Below, in pieces: positions 8,280 through 17,495 of a stretch of 64,000 bases of DNA. The stretch's first letter is position 1, and the number at the start of each line of letters is the position of its first letter. Position numbers and translations under genes: made by a program. The DNA lies in the NCBI RefSeq assembly GCF_002150765.1, contig NZ_MUYM01000022.1, forward strand, positions 50,836 through 114,835, in the 5' to 3' direction. This DNA comes from Lentzea kentuckyensis. Its GTDB lineage: Bacteria > Actinomycetota > Actinomycetes > Mycobacteriales > Pseudonocardiaceae. A model generated the notes under the pieces. The model was not told the origin of the DNA and searched no databases. It saw nothing but the letters and a program-made list of their open reading frames with translations.

Positions 8280-9251
8280 TCACCCAACAACCCGGCGAAT
8301 CACCGAAATGGGTCCGATCGAGTCGATGTTGGCAACTTTCACCGGCACACCCTCGGTCGACGCGTGCACCGCGCGAGTGCCGTCGATGGCCATGGCCACG
8401 TGCGACTGTCCCGAGTAGTAGATGATCAGGTCACCCGGCGCGACCTCGCCGCGACCCACGCCACGGCCGATCTTCGCCTGGTCGTAGGTGACGCGCGGGA
8501 TGGACACCCCGGCGGCCCGGTAGGAGGCCTGCATCAGCGACGAGCAGTCCCACGAGTCGGGGCCGTTCGAGCCGAACACGTACGGCTTGCCCTGCTGGCT
8601 CATCGCGAAGTTCAGCGCCGCGCCGGCCGCGCCCGCTGGCGCCTGCACGGTGACCGTGGGGCCGGTGGCGGCCAGGGCCTTCTGCTGCGGCGCGGTCAGC
8701 GACTGGTACTTGGCCCGCGCGGTCGTGACCTGCTGGTCCATCGCGACCTTGCGGGTCGAGACGTCCGTCGCGAACTTCTCCGCCAGCGACGCGGCCTTGG
8801 TGGCGTCGCTGCGGGCCTTCTGGGCGGCAGTCAGCGTGGCGCTCATGCGGGTCACCGCCGCGTTCTGGTCGGCGGCGATGATGTTCATCGCCTGCATCCG
8901 CTCCAGGAAGTCCTGCTGGGAGGTCGACGTCAGGAACGCCGACAGGTTGGTGAGCCGGGCGCCCTCGAACGACGCCGTGGTCAGCACGTCGACCTGGCCG
9001 CGGTACTGCTCGGACTCGGCCAGCGCCTTCTTCTCCGCCTCGGTGGCGGCGACCACGATGCCGTTCGCCCTGGCCAGGTCACTCTGGGCCTTGAGGTGGT
9101 CCTGGGTGAGCTTCTCCGCCTCGCGCGTCAGGTCGGTGTAGGTCTTCAGCGCGTCGTCGGCGGGTTGGGCGTGCGCCGAGGGCATCGACACCACCGTCGC
9201 GGCGATCACGGCAGCCAGAGCGGTGGACTTTGCAGCACGTCGGCCGGGCAC
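8280..9251 (-). CDS. Secreted NlpC/P60 peptidoglycan hydrolase, paralogue
   Basis: A 323-residue protein with the same plan as its neighbour: a signal peptide ending near PSAHAQP, a coiled coil of about 170 residues, and a C-terminal NlpC/P60 domain with DSWDCSSLM (nucleophile Cys), SHVAMAIDG (His) and VHASTEGVPVK. The two catalytic domains are nearly identical in motif spacing while the coiled coils diverge, which indicates an old tandem duplication. GTG start behind GAGGAGG. It likely cleaves peptide stems of the wall and needs partner activation through the coiled coil, as in RipA (family knowledge). Confidence 0.9.
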   Translation of the reverse strand: MPGRRAAKSTALAAVIAATVVSMPSAHAQPADDALKTYTDLTREAEKLTQDHLKAQSDLARANGIVVAATEAEKKALAESEQYRGQVDVLTTASFEGARLTNLSAFLTSTSQQDFLERMQAMNIIAADQNAAVTRMSATLTAAQKARSDATKAASLAEKFATDVSTRKVAMDQQVTTARAKYQSLTAPQQKALAATGPTVTVQAPAGAAGAALNFAMSQQGKPYVFGSNGPDSWDCSSLMQASYRAAGVSIPRVTYDQAKIGRGVGRGEVAPGDLIIYYSGQSHVAMAIDGTRAVHASTEGVPVKVANIDSIGPISVIRRVVG

Positions 9252-9335
9252 GCGGCCTCCTCAGGAGTCGGAAACAACTTCTGACGAGACGTACGGCCGA
9301 ACAGCCGACGGGGTTCAGCCCGCCCTGCTGGAACA

Positions 9336-9384
9336 CACGCGGGGCCCTTTCGTGCTGCAGGACAGCACGAAAGCTCCCCGCGTG
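9336..9384. repeat. Conserved 49-bp hairpin element, copy 1
   Basis: Inverted repeat with arms 9336-9357 and 9363-9384 (22 bp, two internal mismatches). The core is cacgcgggg, then tttcgtgct, loop cagga, and the reverse. It lies between the MFS gene stop and the NlpC/P60 start, so it could terminate the MFS transcript. A near-identical element sits 70 bases away. Confidence 0.75.
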
Positions 9385-9454
9385 CATCGACAACCACCTC
9401 AGTTTCGTCGATCGGCGTAAGTGGCTGATGGGGCGCCGGCGTTGCGCGTGGAGT

Positions 9455-9505
9455 GCACGCGGGGAGCTTTCGTACTACAGGAGCGCACGAAAGGCCCCCG
9501 CGTGC
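9455..9505. repeat. Conserved 51-bp hairpin element, copy 2
   Basis: Inverted repeat of the same family as copy 1, best matched in opposite orientation: gcacgcggggagctttcgt against acgaaaggcccccgcgtgc. The repeated presence of this motif suggests a dispersed extragenic element that doubles as a terminator. Confidence 0.7.
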
Positions 9506-9593
9506 CGTACGAACGAGGGGTTGCGCGATCACCGGGCGGGGGCGGTCATGCGGTGGCGATCATGGTGTCCCTCCGATCCGGAAATCCTGTCTG

Positions 9594-10778
9594 CTACCTC
9601 GTCGAACCAGCGAGGTCCGCATCGGCACGGGACGCCAGCTTCTGCAACGCCCACGCGCACCCGAGCCCCACGGCCGTGAGAGCGAGCCAAGGCACCCATG
9701 GCACACCCGCGCGCGCAGCGGCGTCGAACGCGATTCCGGTGAGCAGATTGCCGAGCAGGATCCCGACGCCCACGACCGTGTTGTAGAGGCCGTAGTGCGT
9801 GGCCACGAGCCGGTCATCCGACAGCGAGACGATCTTGTCCATCTCGAACGGGAACACCACCATCGTTCCCAGCGCGAGCAACGCCGCGCACAACAGCAAC
9901 CCGGTCCAGCCCCCGAACACCGCGGGTAAGAAGGCCAGGCCGAGCACCGCCATCCCGACCGCCAGCGACCGGTCCGGCCCGAAGCGTGCTCGCACCCACG
10001 CGGTCACGCGCATCTGGCCGAGCACCGCCAGCACGCCCGACACGGCGAACAGCGTGGCCGTCAGCACGGTCGACCCCGAGGCCAGTGGCAGCGCCAGGTA
10101 GACCTGGAACGACAGCACGTACGACCCGGTCATCGCCAGCGCGAACAGCACGAACCGCCGATTTCCCGCGACGACCCGCCAGTCCGCCGCCACCGAGTTC
10201 CCCGAGACCGACCCCGCCCGCGCAGGCAGCGACCGCCACTGCAACACGGTCAGCACGAGGAACACGAGTGCAGCGACCAGACAAGTCAGCCGGAAGTCCA
10301 CTGCGGTCAGCGCGAGCCCGATCAACGGTCCCACCAGGATCCCGGTCTGGTAGAAGACGTTGAACAACGCGAACGCCTCCACCCGCCGCGGGCCGGCATC
10401 GGCGGCCACGTAGGCGCGCACGGCCGGGTTGAACAGGGCCCCGGCGAACCCGGTCGCGGCCGACGCGATCACCAGCGCCGGCAACCCGTCGACGAGCCCG
10501 AGCAACGCGAACCCGCCGGTCCGCAACGCACAGCCCGCCACGATCAACGGCTTGTACCCCAGGCGATCCGCCAGCGTGCCGCCGATCAGGAACATGCCCT
10601 GCTGTGCGAAGTTCCTCACGCCCAGCACAAGTCCGACGGCCCAGCCCGCCAACGCCAGCGTCACCGACAGGTGCGAGGCGAGGTACGGCATCAACATGTA
10701 GAAGCCCACGTTGATGCTGAACTGGTTGAGCAGCAACAACTGCACGCTGCGGTCGAACGAACGGAACTGCGTGATCAC
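9594..10778 (-). CDS. MFS transporter
   Basis: A 394-residue, twelve-helix major facilitator transporter. The loop 2-3 signature appears as [15 protein letters not shown] and the central loop is short. The GTG start at 10778 overlaps the stop of the PLP synthase (GTGA). The longer frame starting at 10823 would run into that gene and was rejected. Coupled expression suggests that the pump exports the product of the synthase, much as staphyloferrin-type and other small amino-acid metabolites are exported by dedicated MFS pumps. The substrate is unknown. Confidence 0.85.
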   Translation of the reverse strand: MITQFRSFDRSVQLLLLNQFSINVGFYMLMPYLASHLSVTLALAGWAVGLVLGVRNFAQQGMFLIGGTLADRLGYKPLIVAGCALRTGGFALLGLVDGLPALVIASAATGFAGALFNPAVRAYVAADAGPRRVEAFALFNVFYQTGILVGPLIGLALTAVDFRLTCLVAALVFLVLTVLQWRSLPARAGSVSGNSVAADWRVVAGNRRFVLFALAMTGSYVLSFQVYLALPLASGSTVLTATLFAVSGVLAVLGQMRVTAWVRARFGPDRSLAVGMAVLGLAFLPAVFGGWTGLLLCAALLALGTMVVFPFEMDKIVSLSDDRLVATHYGLYNTVVGVGILLGNLLTGIAFDAAARAGVPWVPWLALTAVGLGCAWALQKLASRADADLAGSTR

Positions 10779-11842
10779 GCCGTCACCCCCAGAGGGTCCA
10801 CAACGGACCGGCACATGGTCCACGACAGCACTTCGCGCTCTCCCAGCGAAGAGATCTCCAACGGGTCAGGAGCCGGAACCACGTCCAGCAAGCCGTGCGA
10901 GGCGCAGTACTCGTCGCTGAACACCGTGTCGAAGTACCGCTGTGGCCCGTCCGGGAACACCGCGGCGATCCGCGTGCCCGCAGGAGAGGTCCGCGCCAGC
11001 CAGGACGCGACCAGGGCGACGGCGCCGACACTCCAGCCACCGCTCGCGTAGTGCCGTGCGGCGAGCGTCCGGCACGCCCACACCGCCTCGCCCGGGTTGA
11101 CCCAGTGCACCTGGTCGAACGCCGGGTAGTCGACGTTGCGCGGGAAGATGCTCGACCCGAGCCCGCGCATCAGCCGCGTCCGCGCCGGCTGGCCGAAGAT
11201 CGTCGACCCGATCGTGTCGACCCCGACCAGCCGCAACGACGGGAAGTGCGTGCGCAGCACCGAAGCGACCCCGGCCGAGTGACCGCCGGTGCCCACCGCG
11301 CACACCAGCACGTCGACCTGTCCGAGCTGCGCGGCGAGTTCGTGCGCGAGAGGCGCGTAGCCGGCCACGTTGTCCGGGTTGTTGTACTGGTCCGGGCAGT
11401 ACCCGCCGGGCAACGTCGAGAGCAGCGCCGCCACGCGCTCGCGGCGTGCCTCCTGCCAGCCCCCGGTCGGATGAGGACGGTCCACGAGGTCCACGGTGGC
11501 CCCGTAGGCGCGCAGCATCCGCCGGATGATCGGTTCGAGACCGGGATCGGTCACCAGGGTGACGGGGATGTCGTGCACGACTCCGGCGAGCGCCAGCCCG
11601 AGGCCGAGCGTGCCGCTGGTCGACTCGACGACGTGGCCGCCGGGAAGGAGATCGCCGCGTTCGAGCGCGCGGCCGATCATGTGCAGGGCGGCGCGGTCCT
11701 TCATGCCACCGCCGGGGTTGGCGCTTTCGAGCTTGGCCCAGAAGCCGGACGAGGACGTGCGTGAGAGTTCGTCGATCCACAGCACGGGCGTGTTGCCGAC
11801 GATGCCCGCGGGCGTGTTGCGATCGAGCACGGGAACAGACAT
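10775..11842 (-). CDS. PLP-dependent cysteine synthase-family enzyme
   Basis: A 355-residue fold-type II PLP enzyme. The Schiff-base lysine is in [10 protein letters not shown] (about residue 48); [11 protein letters not shown] is the substrate loop, and [10 protein letters not shown] the phosphate-binding glycine loop. Family members do beta-replacement on O-acetyl- or O-phosphoserine (cysteine, diaminopropionate or SbnA-type products). The C-terminus is about 30 residues longer than CysK. The start at MSVPVLD was chosen over an ATG 27 bases upstream because a CGAGGGA site precedes it. It overlaps an MFS exporter gene and lies near an iron-controlled siderophore gene, so a role in siderophore precursor synthesis is possible but unproven. 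Confidence 0.85.
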   Translation of the reverse strand: MSVPVLDRNTPAGIVGNTPVLWIDELSRTSSSGFWAKLESANPGGGMKDRAALHMIGRALERGDLLPGGHVVESTSGTLGLGLALAGVVHDIPVTLVTDPGLEPIIRRMLRAYGATVDLVDRPHPTGGWQEARRERVAALLSTLPGGYCPDQYNNPDNVAGYAPLAHELAAQLGQVDVLVCAVGTGGHSAGVASVLRTHFPSLRLVGVDTIGSTIFGQPARTRLMRGLGSSIFPRNVDYPAFDQVHWVNPGEAVWACRTLAARHYASGGWSVGAVALVASWLARTSPAGTRIAAVFPDGPQRYFDTVFSDEYCASHGLLDVVPAPDPLEISSLGEREVLSWTMCRSVVDPLGVTA

Positions 11843-11942
11843 GGGAGTCCCTCGGAAGAATATGGTCATAGGCCGGTGCGAGAGCGCGCGTCAGCGCGGC
11901 AGGACCCGCGAAAGCCCTGCCACGGCACGCGAAACGGGCGGC

Positions 11943-12290
11943 CTACGTCCGGGAGATGCCGAGGTCGAGCAGCAATGTGCGCCCCGAGCGCGAAGGCTCG
12001 GCGCGCCACGGACACGACTGGGCCGTGGCGGCGGGACGTGCGGCGGGCACGAGGTCCGCGTCCGGCAGGGCGATGGAGGCCGCGCCGGTCTGAACGGCGG
12101 CCTGGGCCGGCGCGGCGGCCGCCAGGTGGTGGGTGTCGCCGTGGTGGCAGAACTCCCCGGAGATGCCCGGCGTGAACGCGCCGTGGTGGGCGGGCTCCGG
12201 CGGGCAGGCCGGGTGGAGCACGAACACCGCGATCAGCATCAGTGCGACGACGACGGCGAAGCGACGCGCTGTCGTCAGTTGGTTCCGCAC
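11943..12290 (-). CDS. Hypothetical His/Cys-containing membrane-anchored protein
   Basis: A 115-residue protein with one N-terminal membrane segment (RRFAVVVALMLIAVFVLHP), then an Ala/Pro/His-rich exposed part with HPACPPEPAHHG, CHHGDTHH and a C-terminal CPW. The His and Cys clusters suggest metal contact outside the membrane. A GTG start at 12290 is preferred over TTG at 12299. It is divergent from the iron-regulated siderophore-binding gene, with the iron box between them, so it may share that control. It is similar in layout to short DUF6153-like proteins; the function is unknown. Confidence 0.55.
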   Translation of the reverse strand: MRNQLTTARRFAVVVALMLIAVFVLHPACPPEPAHHGAFTPGISGEFCHHGDTHHLAAAAPAQAAVQTGAASIALPDADLVPAARPAATAQSCPWRAEPSRSGRTLLLDLGISRT

Positions 12291-12333
12291 GGTTACCAAC
12301 CTACCGGTGTGGCGGATCTTGTAAAGCCTCTTG

Positions 12334-12352
12334 CTAGGTTAGGTAAGCCTAA
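12334..12352 (+). promoter_or_regulatory. Iron box (DtxR/IdeR/DmdR-type operator)
   Basis: The sequence ctaggttaggtaagcctaa matches 15 of 19 positions of the IdeR/DmdR1 consensus. Its core inverted repeat TTAGGT-aa-GCCTAA is at 12339-12352. It ends only a few bases before the ribosome binding site (caggagg) of the siderophore-binding lipoprotein gene, so repression by Fe2+-bound regulator is expected. Confidence 0.8.
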
Positions 12353-12369
12353 ACTCAGGAGGTGGACAG

Positions 12370-13362
12370 GTGCGCAGGACAGTCGCCGCGGTTCTGCTGC
12401 TCGGCCTGGTGGCCGGGTGTGGCGGGAACGCTCCCGCGGAGCAGCAGGGCGGCCAGTGGTCGTTCAAGGACGACCGCGGCAAGGAGGTCACCGCGCCCAA
12501 GCGGCCGGAACGCGTGGTCGCGCAGGTGTCCGCCGCCGGGGCGCTCAAGGACTACGGTGTCAACGTTGTCGGCACGTTCGGCCCGTTGAAGCGTCCCGAC
12601 GGCAGTACCGATCCCGAGGCCGGCAGCATCGACCCGAGCCAGGTCACCGACATCACCGGTCCCGGCTACGGCGAGATCGACTTCGAGAAGTTCGCCGCGC
12701 TGAACGCCGACCTGGTCGTCGCGGGCTACTACCCGGAGGTCACCGGGCTCTGGCACCTCACCGCCGAGTTCGAGGAGAAGGTGCTCAAGGTCGCCCCGAC
12801 CGTCGGCATCGGCCAGTCCAAGATCCAGCTGCCGGACGGGATCAAGCGCTTCCGCGAGCTCGCCGAATCGCTCGGCGCCGACACCGAGTCGGCTCAGGTG
12901 AAGGCCGACGAGGAGGCGTTCACCAAGGCGGCCGACCGGCTCAGGGCCATCGGCAAGAAGATGACGGCCGCGAACCAGAAGATCCAGGTCGTCGGCGCGG
13001 ACCCGAAGCTGTTCTACGTGGCGGTGCCGGCCCGCAACCCTGATCTCGACTGGTACGTCAAGGAACTCGGCCTGCCGCTGCTGACGCCGGACCAGCCCGA
13101 CACCGAGGGTGGCGGCTACTTCCAGTCGCTGTCGTGGGAGAACTCCGGCACGTACAAGGAACACGTGATCATGTGGGACACCCGCGCGCACGTGCTCAAC
13201 CCGGAGAAGATGAAGGAGGGCCACCCGGTCTTCCAGGCACTGCCCGCCGTGCAGGCCAACCGGTTCGTCGAGTGGAACGCGGTGGCCCCGCTGAGCTTCT
13301 CCTCGTACAGCAAGATCATGAATAAATTGGCTGACCAGCTCGAACAAGTGTTGGCACGATGA
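12370..13362 (+). CDS. Siderophore ABC transporter substrate-binding lipoprotein
   Basis: A 330-residue lipoprotein (lipobox LVAGC, mature Cys at about residue 17) of the periplasmic-binding class III fold used by FepB/FhuD/FecB proteins. PERVVAQVSAAGALKDYG and FEKFAALNADLVVAGYYP are typical, as is the long helix linking two lobes. It would capture a ferric siderophore outside the membrane; no permease or ATPase is next to it, so those must be encoded elsewhere. GTG start behind AGGAGG. The iron box at 12334-12352 implies induction on iron starvation. Five bases separate it from a downstream MFS exporter gene. Confidence 0.88.
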   Translation: MRRTVAAVLLLGLVAGCGGNAPAEQQGGQWSFKDDRGKEVTAPKRPERVVAQVSAAGALKDYGVNVVGTFGPLKRPDGSTDPEAGSIDPSQVTDITGPGYGEIDFEKFAALNADLVVAGYYPEVTGLWHLTAEFEEKVLKVAPTVGIGQSKIQLPDGIKRFRELAESLGADTESAQVKADEEAFTKAADRLRAIGKKMTAANQKIQVVGADPKLFYVAVPARNPDLDWYVKELGLPLLTPDQPDTEGGGYFQSLSWENSGTYKEHVIMWDTRAHVLNPEKMKEGHPVFQALPAVQANRFVEWNAVAPLSFSSYSKIMNKLADQLEQVLAR

Positions 13363-13366
13363 CCGG

Positions 13367-14566
13367 GTGCTGACGCTTCTGAAAGAGAACGGCCCGTTGC
13401 GCGTGCTCAGCACCGCACGGGTCGTTTCCGTCGTGGGGGACGCGCTCAGCCTGGTCACGCTGATGCTGCACGTGCAGTCGGTTGCGGGGAAAGCGATCGC
13501 GGTGGCCGCGCTGCTGCTGGTCGGCGACTTCGCTCCGTCGCTGATGAGCCCGGTCACCGGGCTCATCAGCGACCGGTTCGACCGGCGCACGGTGATGATC
13601 GCCTGCGAGGTCGCCCAGTGCGCGCTGCTGGCGGTCATCGCGTTCACGCTGCCGCCGTTGCCGGTGCTGCTCGTGCTGGTCGGCGTGCGCGCGATGCTCG
13701 GGCAGATCTTCGTCCCGGCCTCCCGCGCGGCCGTGCCGAGCCTGGTCGCGGAAAAGGACCTCCCGCGGGCGAACACGGTGCTGGGCTTCGGATCCAACAG
13801 CGCGGACGTCGTCGGGCCGCTGCTCGCCGCGGGGCTCCTGCAGTTCATGAGCACCCGCGGCGTGCTGCTGGTGGACGCGGTGTCGTTCGGTGTGTCGGCG
13901 CTGTTGCTGTTGCGGCTGCCGAAACTGATCGTGCCGGCGGAACCGGGTGAGTCGGTGTTCACGGACGTGAAAGAGGGGCTCGGCGCGATCTGGCGCGGGC
14001 GGGCGTTGCGGATCATCTTCCTCGGCTTCTGCGGTGTCGTCGCGTGCACCGCGATCGACGACGTCGCGATCATCCAGCTCGCCAAGGACTCGTTCCACAC
14101 CACGGACAGCGCGGCCGGAGTTCTCCTCGCCGCGGTGGGCATTGGTCTGCTGGCCGGGTTCGCGTTGCTCGCCAGGGGAGCGACCAGGATCGGCATGGTC
14201 GCGTTGCTCGTGACGGGTTTCGTGGTCAGCAGCGCCGGCAACCTGCTGACCGGGTTCGCCTGGGGCGTGGCGGCGGCGTTCGCCGTGCAGACGGTGCGCG
14301 GGCTCGGGATCGCGGCGATGGACGTCGCGCACAGCACGCTCATCCAGCGGCTGGCACCGCCCGACAAGGTGGGCAGGGTCTTCGGCAACTTCTACGGCGG
14401 GATCGGCGTGGCGGCTGCGATCGGCTACATCGGCGGTGGTCTGCTGCTGGACGTCGTCGGGCCCGAGCTGACCTTCGTCCTCACCGGCGGCGCGGGCGTT
14501 TTGGTGGCGGTGTGGGTGGTTGCCGCTTCACCCGAAAGAGGTGTTGAGTGGGAATCAGCCTCTTGA
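13367..14566 (+). CDS. MFS exporter (EntS-like, MFS_3 type)
   Basis: A 399-residue transporter of the EntS/MFS_3 type: N-terminal LSTARVVSVVGDALS, a loop 2-3 motif GLISDRFDRRTVMIACEVAQC, then VPASRAAVPSLVAEKDLPRANT, a hallmark of the subgroup. EntS pumps enterobactin out of the cell. Because it directly follows an iron-regulated siderophore-binding gene (five-base gap, same strand) it probably shares the iron-box promoter and exports a siderophore. It might instead confer drug efflux. GTG start. Confidence 0.82.
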   Translation: MLTLLKENGPLRVLSTARVVSVVGDALSLVTLMLHVQSVAGKAIAVAALLLVGDFAPSLMSPVTGLISDRFDRRTVMIACEVAQCALLAVIAFTLPPLPVLLVLVGVRAMLGQIFVPASRAAVPSLVAEKDLPRANTVLGFGSNSADVVGPLLAAGLLQFMSTRGVLLVDAVSFGVSALLLLRLPKLIVPAEPGESVFTDVKEGLGAIWRGRALRIIFLGFCGVVACTAIDDVAIIQLAKDSFHTTDSAAGVLLAAVGIGLLAGFALLARGATRIGMVALLVTGFVVSSAGNLLTGFAWGVAAAFAVQTVRGLGIAAMDVAHSTLIQRLAPPDKVGRVFGNFYGGIGVAAAIGYIGGGLLLDVVGPELTFVLTGGAGVLVAVWVVAASPERGVEWESAS

Positions 14567-14578
14567 GGGGAGAAGGCG

Positions 14579-15583
14579 ATGTGGGGGAAACGCATTGCTG
14601 TTCTTGCGATATCACTGTTGTTAGCCGGTGGCGTCACGTCCGTCGCACACGCCGCGACGGGGGTCGTGCCCGCGTCGACGTCGTGGGTGTCCGCTGATCG
14701 CGGCTGGGTGCTGGGGCTCGACACGTTGTGCCCGATCGCGAAATGCCCGCAGCTCGTCCGCACGTTCGACGGCGGGGCCTCGTGGACTCGGGTGAAGACG
14801 CCGGCCCTGTCCGTGCCGGAGACCGACCGGCTGCGGGTGCGGTTCGCGAACGACGCCGCAGGCATGGTGACCGACGGCGAACAGCTGTTCGTCACCAGCA
14901 ACGGCGGCACCCGCTGGGAACCGTCCGGGATCAAGGGAACCGTTGGGGCACTGGGGTTCGACAACTCCGGGTTCCTCGCGGTGATCTACGACGGCGCGTC
15001 CTCGCGGTTGTTCCACCGCGAGCTGTGGACCGGCCCGTGGCAGCCGGTGCCGGGCATCGAGGTGAAGGGCCAGGCGTTCGGCGACATCGCGAACGGCCAG
15101 GTCTCGCTGGCGACGTTCGGCGTGGAGAACCGGTACTGGACGCGGTCACCGGCGGGGTGGATGGAGGAACCCGCGCCGTGCACGGAGTTCTCGGCCACCC
15201 GGCTCGGCACGGTCGGCACGAGCCGGTTCGCGTTGTGCAGTTTCGACCCCGGCTTCGGGAACATGACGAAGGAGCTGCGCAAGTCCGACGGCGGGCCGTT
15301 CACGACCGTGAGCGTGCCGCCACGGGAGGGCATCACCACGGGCTTCGCGGTGTCGCCGGAGGCGGCGCTCGTGGCCGCGACCGGACGCGACTGGTCGTTC
15401 GTGCACCGCGGTCCCGGCGAGAAGTGGGACACGCCGCTCACCCTCGGCGGGCCGCCGTTCGAGGACCTGGCGTTCTCCGACGCGCGGCACGCCACGCTGG
15501 TGCGCGGCGGCCCCGGCCAGGAGTTCGCCGAGATCTACCGGTCCGATGACGCCGGTGTCACCTGGAAACCGCTGCAAATTTAA
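14579..15583 (+). CDS. Secreted BNR/sialidase-like beta-propeller protein
   Basis: A 334-residue exported protein with a signal peptide (about residues 1-25, SVAHAA). Three Asp-box/BNR-like repeats are visible: TFDGGASWTRV, SNGGTRWEP and SDDAGVTWKPL, typical of photosynthesis-stability/sortilin/sialidase-like propellers. There are four cysteines, two in the short motif CPIAKC, which may form disulfides outside the cell. No catalytic sialidase residues could be identified. Probably a binding or scaffold protein. A GGGGAG site precedes the ATG. Confidence 0.75.
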   Translation: MWGKRIAVLAISLLLAGGVTSVAHAATGVVPASTSWVSADRGWVLGLDTLCPIAKCPQLVRTFDGGASWTRVKTPALSVPETDRLRVRFANDAAGMVTDGEQLFVTSNGGTRWEPSGIKGTVGALGFDNSGFLAVIYDGASSRLFHRELWTGPWQPVPGIEVKGQAFGDIANGQVSLATFGVENRYWTRSPAGWMEEPAPCTEFSATRLGTVGTSRFALCSFDPGFGNMTKELRKSDGGPFTTVSVPPREGITTGFAVSPEAALVAATGRDWSFVHRGPGEKWDTPLTLGGPPFEDLAFSDARHATLVRGGPGQEFAEIYRSDDAGVTWKPLQI

Positions 15584-15597
15584 CTAGTCTGAAGATC

Positions 15598-16515
15598 ATG
15601 GAGCCCAACGAACACGGCATGCTCGACGTCGGCGACGGCAACCAGGTCTACTGGGAGGTCGTCGGGAACCCGGACGGCAAGCCTGCCGTGTTCCTCCACG
15701 GCGGGCCCGGTGCTCCGTCGAACGGTGCGCGCCGGGTGCTCGACACCGAGAAGTTCCGGCTGGTGATCTTCCACCAGCGCGGCTGTGGCAAGAGCGTGCC
15801 GCACGCGAGCGATCCGGCCGTGGACATGAGCCTCAACACGACCGAGCACCTGATCGCCGACATGGAGAAGCTCCGCGAGCACCTAGGCCTCGAGAAGTGG
15901 CTGGTGTGCGGTGGTTCCTGGGGCGTCACGCTCGGTGTCGCCTACGCGCTGCGGCACCCGCAGCGCGTCTCCGAGATGATCCTCATGTCGGTCACCCTGT
16001 CGTCCGCCCGTGAACTGGATTGGCTCTACAAGGGCGTTTCCCGGTTCTTTCCGGAGGCCTGGGAGAGGTTCAGCGCGCACGTGGGGAACGCGCCGGACGT
16101 CGTGCGCGCGTACGCCGAGGTGATGGAGAATCCGGATCGCGCGGTGCGGGAGCGGGCCGCCGTCGAGTGGTGCCGGTGGGAGGACACCGTGCTGTCACTG
16201 GAGGACCACGGCCGGCCGAACCTGTTCAGCGACAGGGCATCGGACGACGTGATCGCTCTAGTGCGGATCATCGCGCACTATTACGCGAACCTGGGTTTCG
16301 TCGGCGATCTGCTGAGCGATGCCGGCAAGCTCGCGGGCATCCCGGGCGCGCTGATCCACGGCCGCCGGGACCTGAGCTGCCCGGCGGACACGGCCTACGC
16401 GTTGGCACAGGCGTGGCCGGACGCCGAGCTGACCCTCGTGGACGACAGCGGCCACAAGGGCAGCCCCGCGTTCGCGGCGGCGATGGAGTCCGCGGTCAGG
16501 AGGTTTTCCCGGTGA
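15598..16515 (+). CDS. pip: Prolyl aminopeptidase
   Basis: A 305-residue alpha/beta hydrolase matching proline iminopeptidase (peptidase S33). Motifs in order: FLHGGPGAPS (oxyanion region), HQRGCGKS, GGSWGVTLGV (catalytic Ser at the nucleophile elbow), GRRDLSCPADTAY (catalytic Asp) and DDSGHKGS (catalytic His). It releases N-terminal proline from peptides in the cytoplasm; there is no signal peptide. Its TGA overlaps the GTG of the DUF1992 gene, so the two are translationally coupled. Confidence 0.9.
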   Translation: MEPNEHGMLDVGDGNQVYWEVVGNPDGKPAVFLHGGPGAPSNGARRVLDTEKFRLVIFHQRGCGKSVPHASDPAVDMSLNTTEHLIADMEKLREHLGLEKWLVCGGSWGVTLGVAYALRHPQRVSEMILMSVTLSSARELDWLYKGVSRFFPEAWERFSAHVGNAPDVVRAYAEVMENPDRAVRERAAVEWCRWEDTVLSLEDHGRPNLFSDRASDDVIALVRIIAHYYANLGFVGDLLSDAGKLAGIPGALIHGRRDLSCPADTAYALAQAWPDAELTLVDDSGHKGSPAFAAAMESAVRRFSR

Positions 16516-16916
16516 CACAACGGAAGCCGCCCGGTATGGGCTTCGAGTCGTGGATCGACAAGCAGATCCGCGAAGCCCAGGAACGCGGTGAGTTCGACGA
16601 CCTGCCGAGCGCCGGAAAACCGTTGCCCGGCGCGGGTGAGCCGCTCGAAGAAGACTGGTGGATCAAGAAGAAGGTCCGGGAGGAAGAGGGCAGTGCAGGG
16701 TTGCCCCCTTCCCTGGTCCTGCGCAGGCGGGCCGAGACCGCCAGGGCCCGTGCCCTGGCGGCCCCGGCCGACGCCGAGGCGCGCGCGATCATCGAGGAGA
16801 TCAACGCGGAGATCCTCGACGCCCTGCGCAAACCGTTGTCCGGTCCGCCGTTGAACCTGATGCCGTTCGACGTCGAGCAGTTGCTGCGTGAGCGGAAGGG
16901 GACCTCACGCCGCTAG
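16512..16916 (+). CDS. DUF1992 (DnaJ-homologue C28-like) protein
   Basis: A 134-residue cytoplasmic protein with the DUF1992 signature: FESWIDKQIREAQERGEFDDLPSAGKPL, then GEPLEEDWWIKKKVREE and a helical end INAEILDALRKPLSGPP. The domain is shared with eukaryotic DNAJC28 but lacks the J domain. Function unknown. The GTG start at 16512 overlaps the stop of the peptidase gene by four bases. Length is usual for the family. Confidence 0.88.
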   Translation: MTQRKPPGMGFESWIDKQIREAQERGEFDDLPSAGKPLPGAGEPLEEDWWIKKKVREEEGSAGLPPSLVLRRRAETARARALAAPADAEARAIIEEINAEILDALRKPLSGPPLNLMPFDVEQLLRERKGTSRR

Positions 16917-16923
16917 TGCCGGT

Positions 16924-17442
16924 TCAGCTCGCGTTGACGTCGATGCAGGAGTAGAAGGCGTTCGCGGTGTCGCCGATGTTCCAGATGGCGAGCACCTTGT
17001 GGCGTCCGGCCGACCCCAGGTTGACCTTGTGCTGCACGGTGGCCGGCGGCTGCTGGTTGTTGCCGCTGAACGTCGCGACCTTGCGGCCGTCGACGAAGTA
17101 CTCGTAGTCACGAGTGCGGTGGCGCGCGGTGAAGGTCCAGTTGAACGTGGCCGTGCGGCTCACGTTCGAGACCTTCCACCCCTTGTTTTCGTTGCTGAGC
17201 ACGGAGAACTGCGACAGGTTGGCGTGGCAGCTGCGCAGGCCCTTCGGGCCCTCGACCGACTGCGGCTCCCACTGGATGGCCCCGCAGTCCGAGACAGCCT
17301 TGCTGGCACATTGCGCCTGGCGGCTGGCAGGCGAGGACACGTAGCCGTGTGCGAACGCCGTGCCGGTCGGGAGTGCCACGACGAGTAACGGTGCAGCGAG
17401 AACGCCGGCCATGGCAGCCGCAACCCTGCGTCCAGTTTTCAT
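16924..17442 (-). CDS. AA10 lytic polysaccharide monooxygenase (chitin-active type)
   Basis: A 172-residue secreted copper monooxygenase. The signal peptide ends TAFA|H, leaving His32 as the N-terminal residue of the histidine brace; the second brace His is in FTARHRTRDYEYF. HGYVSSPASRQAQC and NAFYSCIDVNAS are typical AA10 ends. The mature protein, about 141 residues, has no carbohydrate-binding module, so it is a compact form. Such enzymes oxidatively cut chitin or cellulose; the DasR-type site upstream supports chitin. The start was chosen at MKTGRR after an AAAGGA site, since the signal peptide begins there. Confidence 0.92.
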   Translation of the reverse strand: MKTGRRVAAAMAGVLAAPLLVVALPTGTAFAHGYVSSPASRQAQCASKAVSDCGAIQWEPQSVEGPKGLRSCHANLSQFSVLSNENKGWKVSNVSRTATFNWTFTARHRTRDYEYFVDGRKVATFSGNNQQPPATVQHKVNLGSAGRHKVLAIWNIGDTANAFYSCIDVNAS

Positions 17443-17495
17443 GTGACGTCCTTTGCCTTGATGTGCTTGGGCGTGCGTACATCGCGGCGGCGGTT

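Noticed and set aside
12355..14388. 677-codon minus-strand frame
   Set aside because: It is opposite to the siderophore-binding and MFS genes, has Ser/Ala/Thr-rich composition typical of antisense frames and no ribosome binding site.
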